A stretch of DNA of 53,790 nt from Limiplasma sp964504385 (GTDB lineage: Bacteria; Bacillota; Clostridia; Christensenellales; Aristaeellaceae), in the NCBI GenBank assembly GCA_964504385.1, contig CAZDEF010000006.1:1-53790 (forward strand), in the 5' to 3' direction. Numbering within the stretch: position 1 is the stretch's first letter; each line of letters starts with the position of its first letter. A program made the translations under genes and the position numbers. This document shows, one piece after another, positions 48,026 to 53,790 of the stretch. The notes under the pieces were generated by a model that saw only the letters and a program-made list of their open reading frames with translations, made no database searches and was not told the DNA's origin.

Positions 48026-48805
48026 GCCTTTTTTGTGAAGCCAATCCACAGACTGGCTGAGTCCCTCCGCCGTTTTCGTTTCCAGCACGACGCGGCAACC
48101 CTGCTTCTCCGCCAGTGCCAGCAACGGTTCCAGCATCATCTCCCCCGTTCCCAGCGACAGATGATGCTTCCGACCGATCGCATCGTGCAGATGCATATGC
48201 CACAGTTTTTCCGGGTGCGCCAACAGATAATCCTCATCCGCTCTGCCGCAGCTTTCATTGTGTCCAACATCATAGGTCAGTCCGAACACCGGCGACGCCA
48301 ACAGCTCATCCAACGCCCTGCGCTGAAAAGGTGCAAAGCCATCGCAGTTTTCCACGCAGATCCTTACCTGCGAACTGCCGATCCTCGCTTCGCACATTGC
48401 GCGAAACGCACACATCTGCTGCAAGTAGCGCTCCTGATATTCTTCAAACAGATATATCCGCCGCTGCGGCAGTGTAAAGTATACGCCGCTGGACAAATGC
48501 ATATTGATCACAGGCGCTTCGATCTTTTGGGCCAGTTCGATCGTCTCTGCCACAGTGCGAACATATGCCTGCGCGACATAGGTATTGAAATCGCACACAT
48601 TGACGTTTTCGTCCAAATGGAACGTAAAGAAAATACCATATTCCTGCGCTATTTGCATCAGCTCCCGTGCATTCAGCTCATCCAGCTGATACTGCGGCAG
48701 ATTCATATTCAGCTCCACAAAATCCAATCCCAGTGCACGGCACAGCGCCGCATTTTCAGCAAGGGAAGGGATCTCAACGAGCGTAGGCATACCGAACAGG
48801 CGCAT
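48020..48805 (-). CDS. Xylose isomerase-like TIM-barrel (sugar phosphate isomerase/epimerase) protein
   Basis: 261 residues. Barrel with family signs: LGLDFVELNMNLP, FTFHLDENVNVCDFN, VINMHLSSGV, CVENCDGF, GLTYDVGHNESCG, HMHLHDAIGRKHHLSLGTGEM and VVLETKTAEGL. The Glu, Asp/His and His/Glu residues fit the divalent-metal site of AP-endonuclease 2-type barrels. It may isomerise a sugar or sugar phosphate; DNA repair (endonuclease IV) is less likely at this size. The ATG follows AAAGGAG. It stands downstream of the tRNA cluster and convergent with the split MATE gene. Confidence 0.8.
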   Translation of the reverse strand: MRLFGMPTLVEIPSLAENAALCRALGLDFVELNMNLPQYQLDELNARELMQIAQEYGIFFTFHLDENVNVCDFNTYVAQAYVRTVAETIELAQKIEAPVINMHLSSGVYFTLPQRRIYLFEEYQERYLQQMCAFRAMCEARIGSSQVRICVENCDGFAPFQRRALDELLASPVFGLTYDVGHNESCGRADEDYLLAHPEKLWHMHLHDAIGRKHHLSLGTGEMMLEPLLALAEKQGCRVVLETKTAEGLSQSVDWLHKKGL

Positions 48806-48840
48806 AGGCAGCTCCTTTCTCCATGCGGTTTGGGTATGGA

Positions 48841-48886
48841 ACGAAACAGGCCACCAGTGATGATACATCAAAACTGGTGGCCTGTT
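48841..48886 (-). terminator. Terminator of the tRNA operon
   Basis: AACAGGCCACCAGT pairs perfectly with ACTGGTGGCCTGTT (14 bp); on minus it follows the last tRNA by 2 bases and is followed by TTTCGTT. Confidence 0.8.
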
Positions 48887-48887
48887 A

Positions 48888-48961
48888 TGGAGCGGGTGAT
48901 GGGAATCGAACCCACGTAGCCAGCTTGGAAGGCTGGAGCTCTGCCATTGAGCTACACCCGC
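48888..48961 (-). tRNA. tRNA-Gly (UCC)
   Basis: 74 nt with encoded CCA. Acceptor GCGGGTG with CACCCGC, TTCGA arm, anticodon loop CTTCCAA giving UCC. Last gene of the four-tRNA cluster. Confidence 0.95.
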
Positions 48962-48964
48962 GAA

Positions 48965-49039
48965 TGGAGCGGTAGACGAGATTCGGACTCGCGACATCCA
49001 CCTTGGCAAGGTGGCACTCTACCACTGAGCTACTACCGC
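48965..49039 (-). tRNA. tRNA-Gly (GCC)
   Basis: 75 nt with encoded CCA. Acceptor GCGGTAG with CTACCGC, anticodon loop TTGCCAA giving GCC. T-arm loop is slightly unusual (GTCCGAATC). Confidence 0.95.
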
Positions 49040-49061
49040 ACGCTCCGCTATGGAAATAAAA

Positions 49062-49145
49062 TGGTGCGGGCGAAGGGACTTGAACCCATACGCCGTGTGG
49101 CACCAGATCCTAAGTCTGGCGCGTCTGCCATTCCGCCACGCCCGC
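49062..49145 (-). tRNA. tRNA-Leu (UAG)
   Basis: 84 nt with encoded CCA and the long variable arm of class II tRNAs. Acceptor GCGGGCG with CGCCCGC, anticodon loop CTTAGGA giving UAG. Confidence 0.95.
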
Positions 49146-49159
49146 AGGAAGAAGTGGAA

Positions 49160-49235
49160 TGGTGACCCATCGGGGATTCGAACCCCGGACACCCTGATTA
49201 AAAGTCAGGTGCTCTGCCAACTGAGCTAATGGGTC
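49160..49235 (-). tRNA. tRNA-Lys (UUU)
   Basis: 76 nt with encoded CCA. Acceptor GACCCAT with ATGGGTC, anticodon loop CTTTTAA giving UUU. First gene of the cluster. Confidence 0.96.
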
Positions 49236-49295
49236 ACACACAGGTCGCGCATGCACGTTTCCTGTACGGCCAAGATTTCTCAAGACGCGTGGGAT

Positions 49296-49325
49296 ATCAT
49301 AACATGTGCAGCAGAGAATTGTCAA
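49296..49325 (-). promoter_or_regulatory. Promoter of the tRNA operon
   Basis: On minus, TTGACA, 18 bases, TATGAT, 60 bases before tRNA-Lys. The -35 overlaps the stop of the acyltransferase gene. Confidence 0.85.
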
Positions 49326-50299
49326 CCTTTTTTCAGATTTTTTTGTGCCCATTCAACCGAGAATTTCACCGTCGCGTGATACAGCAATCCCGCCGCCAAT
49401 GCCACAGCGCTGCCAATCGCCCACTCAGCCGCGCTGCTGCACAGACCATACTTTTTGCCCAGCACTTCAAGCCACACATTAAACAGGAAGATCTCAAAGG
49501 AAGCCTCGCCCAGCAGGCGCAGCGGCGCGCAAAAGCGGCGCGGCAGCTTGGCAAACAGCTTGCTAAGCCCCACGCACAGTGCGGGCGCAATGGCTACGAA
49601 GGGATGCCAGTACATGGCGTAATCATTCAGAAATTCCGGGAAACGGGCATAGCAGACATACAGCACTGCCAATCCGCCCACTGCTCCGACTGTCAGCACG
49701 GCGGCGATTCTCTTTTCGCTCTTTTCACACGGACGGGCAAACATCATGCCCAGCGCAAATACCGGAAGGCGCGCAACCGCCATATACAGATCATTGCCAA
49801 CAAAGCAAAGGCCTATGGCGAACATCACGGCCAGCATTCCCCATCCCCTATGCCAGCACAGGTGCGCATGCATCAGCGGCGCAATCAGCAGGGATACTGC
49901 CAGCGCGCTCACATACCAGTTGATCATCAGCGGCACATCGGCAAAGAAGCCCAGCATGGTCAAATTGCCCGCCACGATCCGCACGGAAGAGGCCGCCCCA
50001 CCGCCATACAGCGGAAGCATGATCGCCAGCCAGACCATGCAAAACGGCAGATAGGAAGGAAGGATGCGCCGAGCCCGCCGCTGCAGATAGCGTCCTGTAT
50101 CCGCATCCTTTTCCAGCGACCGGTACAAACCGTAGCCGCTCAAAAAGAAGAACATGTCCACGCCGCCGTAGCCGATTTTCTGCACCTGTGCCAGAGCGCC
50201 GCTCAATCCCAGCTGCGCGTGAAAGAAGATCACCCACAGGATAGCGACCGCCTTGATCTCATTTCGGTAAGCGCTCAGATTGCGCTGGATGGTCTGCAT
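49322..50299 (-). CDS. Acyltransferase-3 family membrane protein
   Basis: 325 residues with about ten membrane helices. NEIKAVAILWVIFFHAQLG (with the catalytic-type His) and GVDMFFFLSGYGLYRSLEKD, then RRARRILPSYLPF match OafA/WecH-type O-acyltransferases, which acetylate cell-surface sugars. The start at Met 50299 follows GGGGGACGGGG; the longer frame runs into the helicase gene's upstream region. Substrate is unknown. Transcripts could continue into the tRNA cluster. Confidence 0.88.
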   Translation of the reverse strand: MQTIQRNLSAYRNEIKAVAILWVIFFHAQLGLSGALAQVQKIGYGGVDMFFFLSGYGLYRSLEKDADTGRYLQRRARRILPSYLPFCMVWLAIMLPLYGGGAASSVRIVAGNLTMLGFFADVPLMINWYVSALAVSLLIAPLMHAHLCWHRGWGMLAVMFAIGLCFVGNDLYMAVARLPVFALGMMFARPCEKSEKRIAAVLTVGAVGGLAVLYVCYARFPEFLNDYAMYWHPFVAIAPALCVGLSKLFAKLPRRFCAPLRLLGEASFEIFLFNVWLEVLGKKYGLCSSAAEWAIGSAVALAAGLLYHATVKFSVEWAQKNLKKG

Positions 50300-50433
50300 G
50301 GCCCCGTCCCCCTTTTGTGCTGCCTCTATTAAAACATATCCATTCTGAAAAAGCAAATTGCCATTCGCCGCGCGAACAGGTATAATGATGCAACAGACTT
50401 TGCGATACCGCAGCACAACGGAGGCCACGCCTG

Positions 50434-53400
50434 ATGTACATTGCCGATCTGCACATTCATTCCCGTTTTTCCCGCGCCACCAGCCGCGAATGCGACGCGC
50501 CCCATCTGGATCTGTGGGCCCGGCGCAAGGGAATCACGCTTGTTGGCACAGGAGATCTCACTCACCCTGCATGGCGGCAGGAGCTGTCCGAGATGCTGAT
50601 CCCCGCTGAAGAGGGTTTTTACCAATTGAAGGAGGAGCTGCGCCTGCCCTGCGAAACATTGGGCGCGCAAACGCCGCGCTTCGTTCTTTCGGGCGAGATC
50701 AGCACGATCTATAAACGCGGCGGCAAAACGCGAAAGGTGCACCACGTCATTCTGCTGCCTTCGCTGGAAGCGGCGGAAACGCTCTCGCACCGGCTGGAGG
50801 CCATTGGCAATCTGCACAGCGATGGGCGGCCCATTCTGGGGCTGGACAGCCGCGACCTGCTGGAGATCACACTGGAATCCTGCCCGGAAGCCATCTACAT
50901 TCCCGCCCATATCTGGACGCCGCACTTTTCTCTTTTCGGCGCTTTTTCCGATTTTGAAACACTGGAGGAATGCTACGCTGACCTTTCGCCCCACATCCAT
51001 GCGCTTGAGACCGGTCTTTCCTCAGATCCGCCCATGAACCGCCGCCTGTCCATGCTGGATGGGTACACACTGGTGTCCAATTCGGATGCGCACTCCCCCG
51101 CCAAGCTGGGGCGCGAGGCCAACCTGCTGGATTGCGAACTGAGTTATCCCCTGCTCAAGCGCGCCATTGAAACTGGCGAAGGCTTTCACGGGACCATCGA
51201 ATTCTATCCAGAAGAGGGAAAATATCATCTAGATGGGCATCGGAACTGTCATTGCTGCCTTGAACCGGCGGAAACGGCCGCTCTGGACGGTCGCTGCCCA
51301 GTGTGCGGGCGCAAGCTGACCGTGGGCGTTTTGCATCGTGTGGAGGCGCTGAGCGATCGTGCAGAGTCCATTGCGCTCCCCAAGCCTTTCGAAAGCCTGA
51401 TCCCGCTGCCAGAGGTACTGGCCGACTGCATGGGCGTTTCGCCCGCCTCCAAGAAAGTAGAAGCCGCCTATCTGCAGCTTCTCGCCCGTATCGGTCCGGA
51501 GTTCACTCTCTTGCGCGAGCTGCCCATCGAAACCATCGCATCAGCCGCTGACCCCATTGTGGCAGAGGCCGTGCGCCGGCTGCGCGAAGGGCGGGTCATC
51601 CGCAAAGCTGGCTATGACGGCGAATACGGCGTGATCTCGTTGTTCGAACCGGGAGAAGTGGAACGTTTGAGCGGGCAGACCTCCCTGCTGGATCTGGCGG
51701 GGCTGGCTGGAAAGAAGAGCTTCCGTACCAACGGCGTGGCCAAAAAGAAAGCCGCGTCTGCCGCAGCGGTCGGATCAGCCACCGTGCAGCTCAATCCCGA
51801 GCAGCTTGCCGCCGTCACGGCCAACGCCGCCTGCACCGCCGTCATTGCCGGCCCCGGCACCGGCAAAACCAAAACGCTCGTTGCCCGCATTGCCCATCTC
51901 ATTGAGCAAGGCGTTGCGCCATCGCACATCACTGCCGTCACCTTCACGCGTCAAGCCGCCCGTGAAATGCTGGAACGCCTTACGCAGCAGCTGGGCAAGA
52001 AAGCCGTGCGTGGGCTGCACATCGGCACCTTCCATGCCATCGCGCTGGAGCTGATCGATTCCAAACCCTTTGTGAGCCGCGCCCAGTCGGTGGAGCTTCT
52101 GGCCAATCTGCTTGCCGAGCACGAGGAGCATCTCTCCCCCGCCGAATGTCTGCGCGCGCTCTCCCTGTATAAGAGCCGTCTTTGCGAGCCTTCGTCCGAA
52201 TCATCCGGCCTGCCGCGCTGGCTTCCCGGCGCTTATCAGCAGCGGCTGGAAGTGCTGGGGCTGCGTGATCTGGATGATGTGCTGCTGGATGCGCTGCACG
52301 GCAGGTTCCCCGTTATGCGCTTTCAGCATCTGCTGGTGGATGAGTTTCAGGATATCAACGCCGTACAGCACGCGCTGATTGAGCATTGGGCGCAGAAGAG
52401 TGAAAGCCTGTTCGTGATCGGCGATCCAGATCAGGCCATTTATGGTTTTCGCGGTGCGAAGGCCGATTGCTTCGATACTTTTCTTGCCGCCCATCCGGAT
52501 GCGTTGCTGATCCGCCTTCAGCGCAATTATCGTTCCACATCGCAGGTGCTGGAAGCTGCCTTGTCCGTCATCCGCCGCAATCCCGGTATGGAGCGCGACT
52601 TTCTCCCCTTCCATTCCCATGGCTGCCCTGTGCGCATGCTGGAAGCGCCAGACGCATTTTCCGAATCAGTGTGGATCGCCAAGGAAATCGCGCGCATGGT
52701 CGGCGGCGTTGACATGCTGGAAGCGCAGCGCGCCCGCAGCGAGCAGCGTGCTGCCCGCTCTTTCTCCGACATAGCCGTGCTTTGCCGCACGCACCGCCAG
52801 CTGGAGCAGATCGAACATGCGCTGAATCACGACAGCATTCCCTGCATCGTTTCCGGGCATGAGGATTTCCTGTCCGACACGGCAGTGCAGGGTATGATCG
52901 GCTTCTTTGCCAGTCTGCTGGATCCGCAGGACGGCCCTTCGCTGTACGCCGCGCTGGATGGCTTGTGGAAGCTGCCGTCAGCCCTTGCGCAGCGCGCCAT
53001 CGTAGCTTTCAGTACAAGCGCCGACCCGGACGCCCTCGCGGCAGAGCTGGACGGCTTCCCGCTGCTCACCCCATGGATCGAAGCGGTGCGGCGTTTTTCC
53101 AGCGGCAAGCGTGAAAAGCCCCGCAAACAGCTGGAAACGCTTGCCCAGCTGTGCGCATTGGAAAGCGAAGCACTGACGAAGCTTTTCAACGCCGCCGTAT
53201 TTCATGATGATATGGCTGAGCTGCTCCGTCAGCTTCGTTTGGGCGAAGAAGCCGATGTGCGCCGTGCCAGCGGTGCCGGCTACGCTTCCGGAGCCGTTCG
53301 GCTCATGACGCTGCACGGCGCAAAGGGGCTGGAGTTCCCCGTGGTATTTCTGGCAGGGATCACGGACGGCTGTTTGCCCATGGAGCGGGTGCAGAGCCGG

Positions 53401-53583
53401 ACAGATATGGAAGAGGAGCGTCGGCTCTTCTTCGTGGGGATCACACGCGCGCGGGAAGAACTCATTCTCACCACCGGCGGCAAGCCCTCCGCCTTCTGGG
53501 AAGAACTGCCCGCTGATGCGACCCGCGATACCATTCGTCCGCGTTCCAAGCCCGTGCGGATGGAACAGCTGACCCTGTTCTGA
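50434..53583 (+). CDS. PHP-type (EndoQ-like) nuclease fused to UvrD/PcrA helicase
   Basis: 1049 residues. The N-terminal ~260 residues are a PHP phosphoesterase fold: DLHIHSRFSRATSRECD, GTGDLTHPAW, SGEISTIYKRGGKTRKVHHV, IYIPAHIWTPHFSLFG and SNSDAHSPAKLGREAN supply metal-binding His/Asp residues as in endonuclease Q. A zinc-finger-like cluster (CHCC, CPVC, ~268-295) and a helix-hairpin-helix-like stretch follow. The helicase starts near 450: Walker A GPGTGKT (473-479), DEFQD (~635), QRNYRST, LMTLHGAKGLEFPVVFLAG, and FFVGITRAREEL. It may cut at damaged (for example deaminated) bases and unwind the DNA. Monocistronic, between its own start and a strong terminator. Confidence 0.9.
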   Translation: MYIADLHIHSRFSRATSRECDAPHLDLWARRKGITLVGTGDLTHPAWRQELSEMLIPAEEGFYQLKEELRLPCETLGAQTPRFVLSGEISTIYKRGGKTRKVHHVILLPSLEAAETLSHRLEAIGNLHSDGRPILGLDSRDLLEITLESCPEAIYIPAHIWTPHFSLFGAFSDFETLEECYADLSPHIHALETGLSSDPPMNRRLSMLDGYTLVSNSDAHSPAKLGREANLLDCELSYPLLKRAIETGEGFHGTIEFYPEEGKYHLDGHRNCHCCLEPAETAALDGRCPVCGRKLTVGVLHRVEALSDRAESIALPKPFESLIPLPEVLADCMGVSPASKKVEAAYLQLLARIGPEFTLLRELPIETIASAADPIVAEAVRRLREGRVIRKAGYDGEYGVISLFEPGEVERLSGQTSLLDLAGLAGKKSFRTNGVAKKKAASAAAVGSATVQLNPEQLAAVTANAACTAVIAGPGTGKTKTLVARIAHLIEQGVAPSHITAVTFTRQAAREMLERLTQQLGKKAVRGLHIGTFHAIALELIDSKPFVSRAQSVELLANLLAEHEEHLSPAECLRALSLYKSRLCEPSSESSGLPRWLPGAYQQRLEVLGLRDLDDVLLDALHGRFPVMRFQHLLVDEFQDINAVQHALIEHWAQKSESLFVIGDPDQAIYGFRGAKADCFDTFLAAHPDALLIRLQRNYRSTSQVLEAALSVIRRNPGMERDFLPFHSHGCPVRMLEAPDAFSESVWIAKEIARMVGGVDMLEAQRARSEQRAARSFSDIAVLCRTHRQLEQIEHALNHDSIPCIVSGHEDFLSDTAVQGMIGFFASLLDPQDGPSLYAALDGLWKLPSALAQRAIVAFSTSADPDALAAELDGFPLLTPWIEAVRRFSSGKREKPRKQLETLAQLCALESEALTKLFNAAVFHDDMAELLRQLRLGEEADVRRASGAGYASGAVRLMTLHGAKGLEFPVVFLAGITDGCLPMERVQSRTDMEEERRLFFVGITRAREELILTTGGKPSAFWEELPADATRDTIRPRSKPVRMEQLTLF

Positions 53584-53584
53584 C

Positions 53585-53624
53585 AAAAGCCGTGCATCAA
53601 CACAAAGGCTGATGCACGGCTTTT
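53585..53624 (+). terminator. Terminator of the helicase gene
   Basis: AAAAGCCGTGCATCA pairs perfectly with TGATGCACGGCTTTT (15 bp), directly after the stop. Confidence 0.88.
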
Positions 53625-53630
53625 CAAAAC

Positions 53631-53745
53631 GGCGAAAAAGCTCACTGCGCGATCTTTTCCGCCGAGGGAAGGCACCGTTTGCCTACTCGCCTACGGCTCA
53701 CCGGGCGGCAAACGGCGTAAGGAAAGCCTTGCTGCGCAAGGCTCA
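53631..53745. repeat. Structured intergenic element, copy 2
   Basis: Related to the element at 38716: GGCGAAAAAG with CTTTTCCGCC (53631-53663), the loop CTCACTGCGCGAT, then CCGTTTGCC with GGCAAACGG (53675-53715) enclosing ACTCGCC and ACCGGGCGG blocks also found in copy 1, and AGCCTTG with CAAGGCT. The GC stem has different bases from copy 1 yet still pairs, suggesting conservation of structure. Confidence 0.65.
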
Positions 53746-53753
53746 GACCGCTG

Positions 53754-53790
53754 AAAAACGCCATGTTTTCAAGAGAAAGCATGGCGTTTT
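53754..53790. terminator. Terminator at the right edge
   Basis: AAAACGCCATG pairs with CATGGCGTTTT (11 bp) at the end of the window; likely terminates a convergent gene outside the window. Confidence 0.65.

Overview
The window is dense, fairly GC-rich bacterial chromosome with an endospore-forming Clostridia (Bacillota) character. It carries spoIIID next to an mbl-type mreB gene, spoVT, a T-box in front of serS, pta-ackA, pyruvate phosphate dikinase, and strong AGGAGG ribosome sites. Several fusions (aroE-aroK, PHP-UvrD, PrsW-FHA) point to an uncultured-type gut or anaerobe lineage, but I cannot name the species.

Layout. 1-2.3 kb: 3' end of ppdK, a HIT protein, and an ECF sigma factor overlapping a membrane protein that is probably its anti-sigma. 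2.35-5.1 kb: a small DUF3592-like protein, a PAP2 phosphatase, spoIIID and mbl. 5.2-16.3 kb (minus): an eight-gene Ser/Thr phospho-signalling operon. It encodes a zinc-ribbon receptor kinase with a duplicated LRR ectodomain, an unknown protein with an HTH-like segment, a soluble zinc-ribbon kinase, a zinc-ribbon FHA protein, a membrane PP2C, a zinc-ribbon PrsW-FHA fusion, a second PrsW-FHA fusion whose active site has decayed, and a soluble PP2C. 16.4-22.4 kb (minus): an aromatic amino acid operon (aroF, tyrA, aroB, pheA, aroE-aroK, aroQ) behind a consensus promoter and a Phe/Tyr-rich leader peptide followed by a terminator. 22.5-23.6 kb: a split chromate transporter pair. 23.7-31.5 kb (minus): rsmI, rsmH, an RdgB-like gene, valS, serS with its T-box, rpmF and yceD. 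31.6-33.9 kb (minus): ackA and pta.

34-38.7 kb (plus): tmcAL and a heterodimeric ABC exporter. 38.7-38.96 kb: a highly structured intergenic element whose relative recurs at 53.6 kb. 39-45.1 kb: spoVT, aspA, a divergent LysR regulator, and a three-gene unit of two membrane proteins and an M20 peptidase. 45.2-46.6 kb: a decayed, AT-richer stretch with a frameshifted ADP-ribosylglycohydrolase remnant. 46.6-48 kb: a MATE transporter gene split in two, with a terminator directly behind its promoter. 48-49.3 kb (minus): a TIM-barrel protein and four tRNA genes. 49.3-53.6 kb: an acyltransferase and a PHP-UvrD fusion helicase.

The most notable material is the signalling operon, which joins phosphothreonine reading (FHA) to intramembrane proteolysis (PrsW) in single polypeptides and lies a few kilobases from an ECF sigma/anti-sigma pair. 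Next come the ribosome-mediated attenuator of the aromatic operon and the two-copy structured intergenic element.
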